Both the position numbers and the translations under genes were made by a program. From NCBI RefSeq assembly GCF_015679185.1, contig NZ_CP064939.1, forward strand, positions 2,728,001 to 2,792,000: 64,000 bases of DNA, read 5' to 3'. Source of the DNA: Pedobacter endophyticus (GTDB taxonomy: Bacteria > Bacteroidota > Bacteroidia > Sphingobacteriales > Sphingobacteriaceae). Position 1 is the first letter of the stretch; every line of letters starts with the position of its first letter. Shown here piece by piece: positions 42,417 through 51,560 of the stretch. The notes beneath the pieces are model-generated. The model saw only the letters and a program-made list of their open reading frames with translations, made no database searches and had not been told where the DNA came from.

Positions 42417-43355
42417 ATGAAAATAGGCCTCGACATAATGGGCGGAGACTATGCTCCCAAAGCAATCGTTTTGGGAGCAATAGCGGCTCATCAATCGCTA
42501 AACGCTGGTGAACATTTAGTACTCATTGGCGATACCGAACAGATTAAACCCATTCTCGCAGAAGAAGGCTTTAATCCAGATCATTTTGAATACGTTCATA
42601 CTGATGAAGTTATTGGTATGGGCGAACACCCCACCAAAGCAATAGTTCAGAAACCAAACTCGAGCATCGCTGTTGGCTTTAACCTTTTAAAAGAGGGTAA
42701 AATCGATGCGTTTGCGAGCGCCGGAAATTCTGGGGCCATGTTGGTTGGCGCTGTCTTTAGCGTTAAAACCATTCCGGGCATTCTTCGCCCATGCTTATGC
42801 ACAATTCTTCCGAAAACCAAAGGCGGCACAGGTTTACTGCTTGATGTTGGCGCAAATGCCGATTGCAAACCCGATATTTTGCTGCAATTTGGCGTTTTAG
42901 GGAGCCTTTACGCAGAAAATTTGTTGCAGATAGCCGATCCAAAAGTCGCTTTAATAAATATTGGTGAAGAAGACGAAAAGGGAAACATGCTAAGCATGGC
43001 CACTTTCCCGTTAATGAAAGAAACAGACCTATTTAATTTCGTTGGCAATGTTGAGGGAAGAGATTTGTTCAACGATAAGGCCGACGTAATTGTTTGTGAT
43101 GGCTTTACGGGAAATATAATGCTTAAATTAGCCGAATCATTTTATGTATTAACGATCAGGAAAGGAATGAAAGATGAGTTTTTCGATCGTTTTAATTATG
43201 AACAGTACGGTGGTAGCCCGGTTTTAGGCGTAAATGCACCTGTTGTTATCGGACATGGGATTTCTAGTCCGCTGGCCGTTAAAAATATGGTTCTCCAATC
43301 CAGAGAAATGATTACAACTGGCTTGGTAGAAAAAATTAGAATGGCATTTAAATAA
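42417..43355 (+). CDS. plsX: phosphate acyltransferase PlsX
   Basis: A 312-residue enzyme that makes acyl-phosphate from acyl-ACP, the acyl donor for PlsY in phospholipid synthesis. Family blocks include IGLDIMGGDYAPKAIVLGA (about 2-20), MGEHPTKAIVQKPNSSI, FASAGNSGAMLVGA, LLDVGANADCKP, NIGEEDEKGN, VICDGFTGN-like (VIVCDGFTGNIMLK) and GHGISSPLAVKNM. It acts at the membrane surface. The gene lies between rpmF and fabH (18 bp before fabH) in the conserved lipid cluster. Confidence 0.97.
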   Translation: MKIGLDIMGGDYAPKAIVLGAIAAHQSLNAGEHLVLIGDTEQIKPILAEEGFNPDHFEYVHTDEVIGMGEHPTKAIVQKPNSSIAVGFNLLKEGKIDAFASAGNSGAMLVGAVFSVKTIPGILRPCLCTILPKTKGGTGLLLDVGANADCKPDILLQFGVLGSLYAENLLQIADPKVALINIGEEDEKGNMLSMATFPLMKETDLFNFVGNVEGRDLFNDKADVIVCDGFTGNIMLKLAESFYVLTIRKGMKDEFFDRFNYEQYGGSPVLGVNAPVVIGHGISSPLAVKNMVLQSREMITTGLVEKIRMAFK

Positions 43356-43373
43356 TTTACTAAGATTTTTAAA

Positions 43374-44372
43374 ATGAGTAAAATTCAAGCTGCTATTACG
43401 GCAGTAAATGGTTATGTTCCCGACTATGTGTTAACCAACGCAGAGTTAGAAACCATTGTTGACACTTCGGATGAATGGATTACCAGCAGAACGGGAATTA
43501 AAGAACGCAGAATTTTAAAGGGCGAAGGTCTGGGCACTTCAGATATGGCAGTTCATGCTGTAAATGGCTTGCTTAAAAAGAGAGGAATTGATGCAAAGGA
43601 AATCGAACTGATTATTTTCTGCACCACTACGCCCGATTTTACCTTCCCTGCAACGGCAAACGTTTTGGCCGATAAGGTTGGAGCAACAAATGCCTGGGGT
43701 TACGATTTACAGGCAGCCTGTTCGGGATTTATATTTGGTTTATCAACCGGCGCTTCCTTTATCGAGTCGGGCAGACATAAAAAGGTTTTAGTTGTGGGCG
43801 GCGATAAAATGTCGTCAATTATCAATTACGAAGACCGTACCACATGCATTATTTTTGGCGATGGCTGCGGTTGTGCTCTTTTAGAGCCGAATGAAGAAGG
43901 CCTTGGCATACAAGATTCTATTTTACGAACCGACGGTTCGGGCAGAGATTTCCTTGGTATGAAAGCCGGTGGATCTGTTAAGCCAGCAACCCACGAAACG
44001 ATTGATGCAAGAGAACACTTTGCACACCAGGAAGGCCCAACAGTATTTAAGTTTGCCGTTACCAATATGGCCGATGTTGCTGCCGAAATAATGGAACGTA
44101 ACAGCCTTACAGCTGATGATGTTGCCTGGTTAGTACCACACCAAGCTAATAAACGCATAATAGATGCTACAGCCAACCGAATGGGTGTAACCACCGATAA
44201 AGTAATGATAAACATAGAACGTTATGGTAATACCACTAACGGAACTATCCCTTTATGCTTATGGGAATGGGAAAGCAAACTTAAAAAAGGCGATAACATT
44301 GTATTGGCTGCTTTTGGGGGCGGTTTTACCTGGGGCTCGGTTTACCTTAAATGGGCTTACGACACTGTTTAG
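43374..44372 (+). CDS. fabH: 3-oxoacyl-ACP synthase III
   Basis: A 332-residue condensing enzyme that starts fatty-acid elongation from acyl-CoA and malonyl-ACP. The triad is Cys 116 in QAACSGF, His 256 in VPHQANKRI and Asn 286 in [13 protein letters not shown]. The last motif is NTTNGT instead of the common NTSAAS, a variation frequent in Bacteroidota FabH. The N-terminus has [20 protein letters not shown] and RTGIKERR as expected. It lies 18 bp after plsX. A 131-bp gap with GAGTC-type short repeats follows before accB. Confidence 0.96.
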   Translation: MSKIQAAITAVNGYVPDYVLTNAELETIVDTSDEWITSRTGIKERRILKGEGLGTSDMAVHAVNGLLKKRGIDAKEIELIIFCTTTPDFTFPATANVLADKVGATNAWGYDLQAACSGFIFGLSTGASFIESGRHKKVLVVGGDKMSSIINYEDRTTCIIFGDGCGCALLEPNEEGLGIQDSILRTDGSGRDFLGMKAGGSVKPATHETIDAREHFAHQEGPTVFKFAVTNMADVAAEIMERNSLTADDVAWLVPHQANKRIIDATANRMGVTTDKVMINIERYGNTTNGTIPLCLWEWESKLKKGDNIVLAAFGGGFTWGSVYLKWAYDTV

Positions 44373-44503
44373 TTCAGAGTCTTTAGTCGTGAGTCTTTAG
44401 TCTAAGGTTTTAAACCCTTTTAGCATTCTACATAAATAAAACAAAAAAAGTCTAACTTAGTTAATTCAATAAACACTATTTTTTACATAACAAGGATTAA
44501 AAA

Positions 44504-44980
44504 ATGGATATCAAACAAATACAGGAACTGATTAAATTTGTTTCTCGTTCTGGAGTAAACGAAGTTGCCATTGAGCAAGAGAACTTCAAGATCACGATTA
44601 AAACAAATCAAACGCCAACCGTTGTACACGCTACAGTGCCACAAGCGCCGCTTGTTCAGGCTGCTGCTCCGGTTGCTACAGCTCCTACTGCCCCGGTTAC
44701 GCCTACACCTGCTGTTCCAGCTGTTGAAGATACATCGAAATACATTACGATAAAATCTCCAATGATCGGAACTTTTTACCGTTCATCTAGTCCAGACAAA
44801 CCTATGTTTGTTAACGTTGGCGATGAGGTGAGCACTGGTAAAGTGGTTTGCATTATCGAAGCGATGAAACTTTTCAACGAAATTGAAAGTGAAGTTTCGG
44901 GCCGCATCGTTAAAATCTTGGTAGATAACGCTTCGCCTGTAGAATACGATCAACCGTTATTTTTAGTAGAACCTATCTAG
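44504..44980 (+). CDS. accB: acetyl-CoA carboxylase biotin carboxyl carrier protein
   Basis: A 158-residue protein with an N-terminal helical region ([20 protein letters not shown]), an Ala/Pro/Thr-rich flexible linker (about 37-75) and a C-terminal biotinyl domain. The domain has the biotinylated Lys 122 in EAMKLFNEI and the thumb-bearing segment [13 protein letters not shown]. It carries CO2 between biotin carboxylase and carboxyltransferase. The biotin carboxylase gene follows 97 bp downstream. Confidence 0.96.
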   Translation: MDIKQIQELIKFVSRSGVNEVAIEQENFKITIKTNQTPTVVHATVPQAPLVQAAAPVATAPTAPVTPTPAVPAVEDTSKYITIKSPMIGTFYRSSSPDKPMFVNVGDEVSTGKVVCIIEAMKLFNEIESEVSGRIVKILVDNASPVEYDQPLFLVEPI

Positions 44981-45077
44981 AAACTGATTTCACAGATTAA
45001 TTTGATTTTACTGATGTGATAATGCCGTTTCAAAATCGGTAATCCCTAAAAATCAGTGTAATCCTAAATCAAAAAAA

Positions 45078-46421
45078 ATGTTTAAAAAAATACTAATTGC
45101 CAACAGGGGTGAGATTGCGTTGCGCATAATCCGCACCTGTAAGGAAATGGGCATCAAAACGGTTGCTGTTTACTCTACCGCCGATCGCGAAAGTTTACAC
45201 GTACGTTTTGCTGATGAGGCTGTTTGTATTGGTCCTCCCCCAAGTAAAGATTCTTATTTAAATATCCCAAATATTATTTCAGCAGCAGAATTAACTAATG
45301 CTGACGCCATACATCCGGGTTATGGTTTCTTATCAGAAAACGCCAAATTTTCGAACATTTGCCGCGAATATGGCATTAAGTTTATCGGCGCAACTCCTGA
45401 ACAAATCAATGGTATGGGCGATAAAGCCTCTGCTAAAGAAACCATGAAAATTGCCGGTGTACCAACCATTCCAGGTTCTGAAGGATTGCTTACCAGCGTA
45501 AAAGAAGGTATCGCAATTGCAAACGAGATGGGCTACCCTGTTATTTTGAAAGCAACTGCCGGTGGTGGTGGCCGCGGGATGCGTGTAGTTTGGAAAGACG
45601 AAGAATTTGAAAACGCCTGGGATAGTGCCCGTCAGGAATCTGGCGCTGCCTTTGGTAACGATGGCCTGTATCTCGAGAAATATATCGAAGATCCTCGCCA
45701 CATCGAAATACAGATTATTGGCGATCAATTTGGCAAGGCCTGTCACCTGTCAGAGCGTGATTGTTCTATCCAACGCCGCCACCAGAAGCTGGTAGAAGAA
45801 TCTCCATCACCATTTATGACGGAAGAACTTCGCGTGCGTATGGGAGAAGCCGCAATTAAAGGTGCACAAGCCGTAAACTATGAAGGTGCCGGAACAATCG
45901 AATTTTTGGTTGATAAACACCGCAACTTTTATTTTATGGAAATGAATACCAGGATTCAGGTAGAACACCCTGTTACCGAAGAAGTAATTAATTTCGATTT
46001 AATTAAAGAACAAATCAAAGTTGCAGCTGGAATTCCAATTTCGGGCAAAAACTATTTCCCCGATATGCACGCCATCGAATGTCGTATAAACGCTGAAGAT
46101 CCGGCGAACAATTTCCGCCCGTCTCCAGGTAAAATCACTAACTTCCATTCTCCAGGCGGACATGGCGTTAGAGTAGATACACATGTTTATGCCGGATATT
46201 CAATCCCATCTAACTACGATTCGATGATTGCAAAGCTGATCTGCGTGGCACAAACCCGCGAAGAAGCAATTTGCACCATGGAACGTGCTTTAGGCGAATT
46301 CGTTATCGAAGGTGTTAAAACAACTATTCCTTTCCATTTGCAGTTAATGAGAGACCCGAACTTCAGAGCGGGTAATTTCACTACCAAATTCATGGAAACC
46401 TTTGAGTTTTCGGAAGAATAA
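45078..46421 (+). CDS. accC: acetyl-CoA carboxylase, biotin carboxylase subunit
   Basis: A 447-residue ATP-grasp enzyme that carboxylates biotin on AccB. It starts [20 protein letters not shown], then [14 protein letters not shown], the glycine-rich ATP loop [14 protein letters not shown] near 157-170, [15 protein letters not shown] near 228, and [16 protein letters not shown] near 288. All catalytic blocks are intact and the length is standard. The carboxyltransferase subunits are not in the window. A strong terminator lies 25 bp downstream, ending the operon. Confidence 0.97.
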   Translation: MFKKILIANRGEIALRIIRTCKEMGIKTVAVYSTADRESLHVRFADEAVCIGPPPSKDSYLNIPNIISAAELTNADAIHPGYGFLSENAKFSNICREYGIKFIGATPEQINGMGDKASAKETMKIAGVPTIPGSEGLLTSVKEGIAIANEMGYPVILKATAGGGGRGMRVVWKDEEFENAWDSARQESGAAFGNDGLYLEKYIEDPRHIEIQIIGDQFGKACHLSERDCSIQRRHQKLVEESPSPFMTEELRVRMGEAAIKGAQAVNYEGAGTIEFLVDKHRNFYFMEMNTRIQVEHPVTEEVINFDLIKEQIKVAAGIPISGKNYFPDMHAIECRINAEDPANNFRPSPGKITNFHSPGGHGVRVDTHVYAGYSIPSNYDSMIAKLICVAQTREEAICTMERALGEFVIEGVKTTIPFHLQLMRDPNFRAGNFTTKFMETFEFSEE

Positions 46422-46445
46422 CAAAAGTCAATTTTTTTTCGACAG

Positions 46446-46478
46446 AAGCCAGGCCTGCAAAAGCCTGGCTTTTTTTTC
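46446..46478 (+). terminator. intrinsic terminator after accC
   Basis: AAGCCAGGC (46446-46454) pairs with GCCTGGCTT (46463-46471) around CTGCAAAA, followed by eight T in total. Confidence 0.9.
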
Positions 46479-46549
46479 GTCCAATTATAATACCTTAGTT
46501 AGTAGCGTTTTGCAGGTCACCTACGTTTAAGTCAAAAACCTACAAAATC

Positions 46550-47782
46550 ATGAAAAAAAATCTAACCAACGCATTGCTATTAATTTTTGCTATGGCAATA
46601 TTTACTCAATGCAAAAAAAATAACACGGATGAGTTCGAAACCATACAAATTGCCAAAATGGTTTCAGCTGATCAAATGAGGGCGCTTTCAGTAGGTATTA
46701 CGAAACCGACCATAGCAAAAACGACAGGCAAAATATACCTCTACAATGATTTTCTATTTATTAACGAACCCAATAAAGGAATTCACATTTACAATAATAC
46801 CAATCCAAGCGCTCCAATTAATTTAGCGTTCTTGCAGATACCTGGCAACGTAGATTTGTCCGTTCGAAACAACATTCTTTATGCCGATAGCTATGTCGAT
46901 TTACTTGCATTCGATATCTCGAATATCAACGCGATCAAACAAGTAAAAAGAGTACAAGATGTTTTCCCGCAGTTTTATTTTTTTACACAAGGGAACATAA
47001 AATCGGTAGTGATTTATAAAGACACCCTGGTAAACAAAACTACGTATAGAACGCAGTTCTATGACACGTTTTATTCCAATTCGAGCACAGGCAGTTCAGG
47101 TACTTCGGGGCAGGGCGGCTCGATGGCAAGATTTACTTTGCTAAACGACTACTTGTACACCGTTGGTACGTCAGACCTCAGCTTGTTTGATGTGAAGGCC
47201 GCTTCAAACCCTACTTTTGTAAAGGCGATCAACCTGGGTTGGGGTGCTGAAACCATCTTCCCGTACGATAACAAGTTGTTTATTGGCACTAATAGAGGGA
47301 TGCATATTTTTAGCGCTACCGATCCAGCCAATCCTGTAAAACTGTCTACTTACAGCCACATTGTTGCTTGTGATCCGGTTGTGGTTCAGGGCAGGTATGC
47401 TTATGTAACATTGCGCACCGGTAATACTTGTGCACAAGGAATGAATCAGTTAGAAGTAGTAGATATTGAAGACCCAACCAGCCCTAAACAGGTTGCGGTT
47501 TATGCCATGCAAAATCCGCATGGACTGAGCGTAAATGGAAACAACTTGTTCCTATGCGAAGGCAACTTTGGGATAAAGACCTTTAACATTACCGATAAAA
47601 CCAAAATAGGGAACAACATGCTTCAATATTTAAAAAACATTAAAAGCTTTGATGTTATTGCTGGGCCGAAATCGTTAATTGTAACTGGCGATGACGGGGT
47701 TTACCAGTTCAGTTACAGCAACCCTGCAATGTTAAGAAGGCTGAGCATGATTAGAACAACTAATAATAATTTCTTTAATTGA
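46550..47782 (+). CDS. LVIVD-repeat lipoprotein (beta-propeller-like)
   Basis: A 410-residue protein with a lipoprotein signal (FTQC, Cys 21). It is built of repeated beta-propeller-like units of the LVIVD type, for example YLYNDFLFINEPNKGIHIYN near 64, DLLAFDISNINAIKQVKRV near 125, LSLFDVKAASNPTFVKAI near 210, GMHIFSATDPANPVKLSTY near 249 and LEVVDIEDPTSPKQVAVY near 300. Such proteins are surface or periplasmic lipoproteins of unknown function in Bacteroidota. A Ser/Gly/Thr-rich loop (about 182-196) may be a flexible insertion. The gene is monocistronic after the accC terminator. Confidence 0.82.
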   Translation: MKKNLTNALLLIFAMAIFTQCKKNNTDEFETIQIAKMVSADQMRALSVGITKPTIAKTTGKIYLYNDFLFINEPNKGIHIYNNTNPSAPINLAFLQIPGNVDLSVRNNILYADSYVDLLAFDISNINAIKQVKRVQDVFPQFYFFTQGNIKSVVIYKDTLVNKTTYRTQFYDTFYSNSSTGSSGTSGQGGSMARFTLLNDYLYTVGTSDLSLFDVKAASNPTFVKAINLGWGAETIFPYDNKLFIGTNRGMHIFSATDPANPVKLSTYSHIVACDPVVVQGRYAYVTLRTGNTCAQGMNQLEVVDIEDPTSPKQVAVYAMQNPHGLSVNGNNLFLCEGNFGIKTFNITDKTKIGNNMLQYLKNIKSFDVIAGPKSLIVTGDDGVYQFSYSNPAMLRRLSMIRTTNNNFFN

Positions 47783-47821
47783 TCAAATCGATTAATGTAG
47801 AGAACATTCGGATTATTTCAT

Positions 47822-47829
47822 TAAATTTG
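47822..47829 (+). promoter_or_regulatory. Bacteroidota -7 element for the antitoxin gene
   Basis: TAAATTTG matches TAnnTTTG and lies 3 bp before the ATG at 47833, supporting that start over the upstream in-frame TTG at 47779. Confidence 0.55.
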
Positions 47830-47832
47830 AAT

Positions 47833-48036
47833 ATGGAAACATTAATTGTTCAGCCCAAAACTCAAAAGCAATTGCAAGCTGTAAAAGCAGTACTAAAAGC
47901 TTTAGATGTGTCATTTAAAAAAACTGCAGAAGAAAGCTCCTACAATCCTAAATTTGTGTCAAAGATTAGAGAATCAGAGCAAAATTATAAAGACGGCAAC
48001 TTCAAAATCATAAAAGTTGAGGATCTGTGGAAATAG
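47833..48036 (+). CDS. small antitoxin (DUF2683-like) of a YoeB-type pair
   Basis: A 67-residue protein starting METLIVQPKTQKQLQAVKAVLKAL, with the pattern of small Bacteroidota antitoxins (DUF2683-like), and ending VEDLWK. Its last codons overlap the start of the toxin frame (GTG 48027) by 10 bp, the usual translational coupling of such pairs. The antitoxin would bind and neutralise a YoeB-type mRNA interferase and repress the operon. Because the toxin frame is broken, the gene is probably a surviving remnant. Confidence 0.72.
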   Translation: METLIVQPKTQKQLQAVKAVLKALDVSFKKTAEESSYNPKFVSKIRESEQNYKDGNFKIIKVEDLWK

Positions 48037-48297
48037 CTTTCGACGAAATTGCAGAGAATGACCTCATTTTTTGGAAAAAATCCGGCAACTTAGCTGTTCA
48101 GAAAAAAATCCAATCACTTATCGCCGCCATTTCAAGTTCTCCCTTCGAAGGTATTGGAAAACCAAAGGCATTAAAATATAACCTTACAGGTAAGTAAATG
48201 GTCAAGAAGAATAAATTCTGAACACAGGATTATTTATGAGGTTTTGGAATCAGAACAAATTATCAAAATTCATTCTTTAAGAGGCCATTACTATTAA
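48027..48297 (+). pseudogene. frameshifted YoeB/Txe-family toxin
   Basis: From GTG 48027 the frame reads a YoeB N-terminus (EIAFDEIAENDLIFWKKSG, then SPFEGIGKPKALKYNLTGK) and meets TAA at 48195-48197. Omitting the four bases TAAA at 48195-48198 restores the family C-terminus: WSRRINSEHRIIYEVLES and SLRGHYY, ending at TAA 48295-48297. YoeB catalytic residues (Glu, Arg, His, Tyr of the C-terminal half) lie after the break, so the product would be inactive. A short duplication of GTAA/TAAG probably caused the insertion. Confidence 0.8.
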
Positions 48298-48370
48298 ATC
48301 GTTGTTTATTCGATCAGAATACACAACCTTTTCTCATAATATTCTAAACTATTTCTATATTTAACACGTA

Positions 48371-48404
48371 AATACCATTCTATTCATTTAGAATGGTATT
48401 TTTG
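48371..48404 (+). terminator. terminator hairpin whose T tract overlaps a -7 element for tatC
   Basis: AATACCATTCTA (48371-48382) pairs with TAGAATGGTATT (48389-48400), followed by TTT. The right arm and T tract spell TATTTTTG at 48397-48404, an exact TAnnTTTG -7 element 8 bp before the tatC ATG. Confidence 0.65.
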
Positions 48405-48412
48405 TTTTCAAC

Positions 48413-49294
48413 ATGAGCGACACGAAAAAAAATCCCCTTACAAAAGCTATCGGACAAAAGAGCACTACATTGGAGGCAGAGATGTCTTTTTTTGACCACC
48501 TTGATGTTCTCCGCAAACACTTAATCAGAGCCGTAATTGCCATCGCCGTTTTTACTGGTATCGCTTTTTACTACAACGAGTTTATTTTAGATAAGATCAT
48601 CTTTGGACCTAAAAAGCCCGATTTTTGGACTTACCGGATGATGTGTAAATTGGTGGATAAATTTCCTTCGTTGGGCGCCGACATGTGTATCACGAAAATC
48701 AACGGCGAAATTATCAATACTGAAATGGCAGGACAGTTTAACCTGCAGTTAAATGTTTGTGTAATGTGCGGAATTGTTGTCGGCTTCCCTTATCTGCTAT
48801 GGGAAGTTTGGCGGTTTATTAAGCCGGCACTGCACGAAAACGAACGCAAATCGGCCAGTGGCTTTGTGTTCTTCGCATCGGTACTTTTTGTGATTGGTAT
48901 CTTATTTGGCTATTTTGTAGTTTGCCCCTTATCTGTCAATTTTTTAACTGGCTATACGGTAAGTGAGGAAATCAAAAATACGTTTACGGTAGATTCATAC
49001 CTGTCTTCGGTGGCTACATTAACACTCGGAACCGGGATTATCTTCGAACTTCCGGTAATCATTTTCATCCTCTCGAAACTGGGCTTAATGACACCGAAAC
49101 TCATGCGTTCGAGCAGAAGATATGCCGCTGTGATTATCCTGATAATTGCCGCAATTGTAACACCAACTCCTGATATTATGACCATGTTGATTGTTGCAAC
49201 TCCATTATTCTTGCTTTATGAACTGAGTATTTTTGTTTCGGCCTACATTGAGCGAAAAAAGAAAAAAGCCGAAAAAGAGTTTTACGCTAGCTAA
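48413..49294 (+). CDS. tatC: Sec-independent protein translocase TatC
   Basis: A 293-residue membrane protein with six hydrophobic helices. Family signatures are MSFFDHLDVLRKHLIRA near 24-40 (the substrate-binding N-terminus with the conserved Glu replaced by Asp in HLDVLR), the P-loop-like FPYLLWEVWRFIKPALHENERK near 124-145, and FELPVIIFILSKLGL near 220. It has an unusually long first periplasmic loop (about 55-105) with cysteines, common in Bacteroidota. It recognises twin-arginine signals; the DUF1501 protein at 14.5 kb is one likely client. No tatA is adjacent. Confidence 0.95.
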   Translation: MSDTKKNPLTKAIGQKSTTLEAEMSFFDHLDVLRKHLIRAVIAIAVFTGIAFYYNEFILDKIIFGPKKPDFWTYRMMCKLVDKFPSLGADMCITKINGEIINTEMAGQFNLQLNVCVMCGIVVGFPYLLWEVWRFIKPALHENERKSASGFVFFASVLFVIGILFGYFVVCPLSVNFLTGYTVSEEIKNTFTVDSYLSSVATLTLGTGIIFELPVIIFILSKLGLMTPKLMRSSRRYAAVIILIIAAIVTPTPDIMTMLIVATPLFLLYELSIFVSAYIERKKKKAEKEFYAS

Positions 49295-49348
49295 CAAAAA
49301 CATTACCAACAGATTTTATAATTCTGTATAAATTTGAACACCAATGTA

Positions 49349-49394
49349 AGTCATCCGATGAGTTAAGCATGTCGCATGTATTCATCGGATGACT
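49349..49394. repeat. 13-bp inverted-repeat element upstream of rpiB
   Basis: AGTCATCCGATGA (49349-49361) and its exact reverse complement (49382-49394) are separated by 20 bp, ending 20 bp before the rpiB start. The identical 13-bp arms occur at 59394-59442. Confidence 0.7.
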
Positions 49395-49414
49395 ATGAAC
49401 CATAAATTTTAAGA

Positions 49415-49852
49415 ATGCCTGATCATAAGATAAAAATTGCAATTGGTAGCGACCACGCCGGCTTTGAGTATAAAGAGATCTTGAAAAATTTTCTTCAAGA
49501 TTACGAGGTAAAGGATTTTGGAACGCATGCTTTAGATTCTGTAGATTATCCGGATTTTGCTCATCCTGTGGCATCGGCCGTAGAAAACGGTGCATTCACC
49601 TTCGGCATTTTATTGTGCGGCTCTGCAAATGGCGTGGCCATAACCGCCAACAAGCACCAGGGCATTAGAGCAGGCTTATGCTGGGAAAACGAAGTGGCCG
49701 CATTGGTACGCAAGCATAATAATGCAAACGTGTTATGTATTCCAGCCAGATTTGTTTCCGAAGAGCTTGCAAAAGAAATTACAACAACATTTTTGAACAC
49801 CGAATTTGAGGGCGGCCGCCACCAGAACCGAGTGGAAAAAATCTCTTGTTAA
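49415..49852 (+). CDS. rpiB: ribose-5-phosphate isomerase B
   Basis: A 145-residue RpiB/LacAB enzyme that interconverts ribose 5-phosphate and ribulose 5-phosphate. IAIGSDHAGFEYKE is at about 8-21, the base Cys 68 is in LLCGSANG, and ANKHQGIRAGLC and NNANVLCIPAR follow. The length is standard. A 13-bp inverted repeat sits just upstream in its likely leader. The M28 peptidase gene follows 29 bp downstream. Confidence 0.95.
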   Translation: MPDHKIKIAIGSDHAGFEYKEILKNFLQDYEVKDFGTHALDSVDYPDFAHPVASAVENGAFTFGILLCGSANGVAITANKHQGIRAGLCWENEVAALVRKHNNANVLCIPARFVSEELAKEITTTFLNTEFEGGRHQNRVEKISC

Positions 49853-49881
49853 ACCAAACTAAACTAACTTTTTACTACATA

Positions 49882-51510
49882 ATGAATAAAAGATTCTTAA
49901 CCCTTAGCTTAGCGTCGTTGCTTACAGCAAGTTGTTACGCTCAAGTAAAGCCAATTGCCCCAAACAAAGATGCAATTAGGTTTAGTAAGGCCATTAACCC
50001 TGCCGACGGTTTTAAACATCTTTCTATACTGGCATCTGATGCTTACGAAGGACGTGAAACCGGCACAAAAGGCGCATGGATGGCTGCCGATTACATTCGC
50101 GATTATTTTAAGTCTATCGGATTGAAAGGTCCCGTTGATGGAAGTTACTTTCAAAAGATCGACCTGGTAAACGTAACTTTAAAAGAAAGCCACGTAACTG
50201 TAAATGGTCAGCCTAAACAATATCAAAAAGATTATATCGTAACCCCAAGCCTCATCAATGATAAGGGCTTCATGTTCTCAACCGATGAAATTGCTTTTGT
50301 TGGCTATGCCATTAAAAAGGATAATTACAACGATTTTGCCAATACAGATATTAAGGGCAAGGTTGTAATGATGTTTAGTGCTGGCGACCCTACGCTAAAG
50401 CCAGGTGCAAGAATCGATAGAGCGAGTTACCGGGCAATGCTGGCCGAAAGGGCGAAATATTTTGCTGATAACAATGTTAAAGCCGTTATTTTAATCGACC
50501 CGATGGTTGATAGAATAACAGAGAACACCAAACAAGCTCAAAATAAAGGTAGGGTGTTAGTTAAAACTGCTTCGGCATTGGAAGCCCAAAACGGAGCCCC
50601 TCGCATCTCGGTATCAACCGAAGTTGCCAACGAATTGTTAAAGGGCGCCAACACAACTGTTGCCGATTTGCAGAAAAAGATCACAGAAAGCCAGGCTCCC
50701 GCCTCTCAAATATTGAACGTTTCCTTCTCGGCAAGCGCAACCAAAAACGAAACTTCGGTAAGGTGCGAAAACGTTCTGGGCTATTTAGAAGGTTCAGATC
50801 CTGTACTTAAAAAGGAAGTTTTGGTGCTTACGGGGCATTATGATCACATTGGTTTGGTTAATGACCCGAATGCGACTGACAAAGTAAATAACGGCGCAGA
50901 CGACGATGGCTCGGGCACAACCGGGGTTTTACTCATGGCCAAAGCATTTATGGATGCTAAAAAAGCCGGAAAAGGACCTAAACGCAGTATCCTCTTTATG
51001 ACTGTCGTTGGCGAAGAAAAAGGATTATGGGGTTCTGAGTGGTATTCGGAGCATCCGGTGTTCCCGATTGAAAACACAATTGCTGACCTAAACACAGATA
51101 TGATTGGCCGCATTGGCGAAGAATATTTGGGCAAGCCAGATTCTGCAAACTACATCTACTCGGTAGGATCGAGAATGTTGAGCAGCGAGTTGTCCAACCT
51201 AAGCGAAAGTGTAAATGCTACATATACTAAAATGAAGCTGGACTATAAGTACGATGATCCAAAAGATCCTGAGCAAATCTATTATCGTTCAGATCATTAT
51301 AACTTCGCAAAATTGGGTATTCCCATCATTTTCTTTTACGATGGTATGTTACAACAAGATTACCACCGACCAGGCGATGAAGTAAGCAAAATCAACTTCA
51401 AACTGATGAGCAAACGTGCGCAACTCACCTATTACACAGCATGGGAACTGGCCAACCAGGCCAAGCGTCCGGCAGTAGATATGGATGGAAAAGGAAATCC
51501 GAAGAAATAA
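49882..51510 (+). CDS. M28-family zinc aminopeptidase with PA domain, secreted
   Basis: A 542-residue protein with a signal peptide (cleavage near ASCYAQ, about residue 21). A PA-type insert domain is likely at about 110-290 (SLINDKGFMFSTDEIAFVGY, GKVVMMFSAGDP). The M28 core shows zinc ligands in LTGHYDHIGL (His) and NNGADDDGSGTTG (Asp), the catalytic Glu pair in VGEEKGLWGSE, the Asp in TDMIGR, and a last His in DYHRPGDE. It removes N-terminal residues from peptides in the periplasm or outside. The ATG at 49882 gives the signal peptide; a TTG at 49846 would overlap rpiB and is less likely. Confidence 0.92.
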   Translation: MNKRFLTLSLASLLTASCYAQVKPIAPNKDAIRFSKAINPADGFKHLSILASDAYEGRETGTKGAWMAADYIRDYFKSIGLKGPVDGSYFQKIDLVNVTLKESHVTVNGQPKQYQKDYIVTPSLINDKGFMFSTDEIAFVGYAIKKDNYNDFANTDIKGKVVMMFSAGDPTLKPGARIDRASYRAMLAERAKYFADNNVKAVILIDPMVDRITENTKQAQNKGRVLVKTASALEAQNGAPRISVSTEVANELLKGANTTVADLQKKITESQAPASQILNVSFSASATKNETSVRCENVLGYLEGSDPVLKKEVLVLTGHYDHIGLVNDPNATDKVNNGADDDGSGTTGVLLMAKAFMDAKKAGKGPKRSILFMTVVGEEKGLWGSEWYSEHPVFPIENTIADLNTDMIGRIGEEYLGKPDSANYIYSVGSRMLSSELSNLSESVNATYTKMKLDYKYDDPKDPEQIYYRSDHYNFAKLGIPIIFFYDGMLQQDYHRPGDEVSKINFKLMSKRAQLTYYTAWELANQAKRPAVDMDGKGNPKK

Positions 51511-51529
51511 ACAGAAGATAAAGCCCCGA

Positions 51530-51560
51530 AAATTTTCGGGGCTTTTTTTTGCACCCTGTC
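51530..51560 (+). terminator. intrinsic terminator after the M28 gene
   Basis: AAGCCCCGAAAA (51531-51542) pairs with TTTTCGGGGCTT (51543-51554), followed by six more T. Confidence 0.9.
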
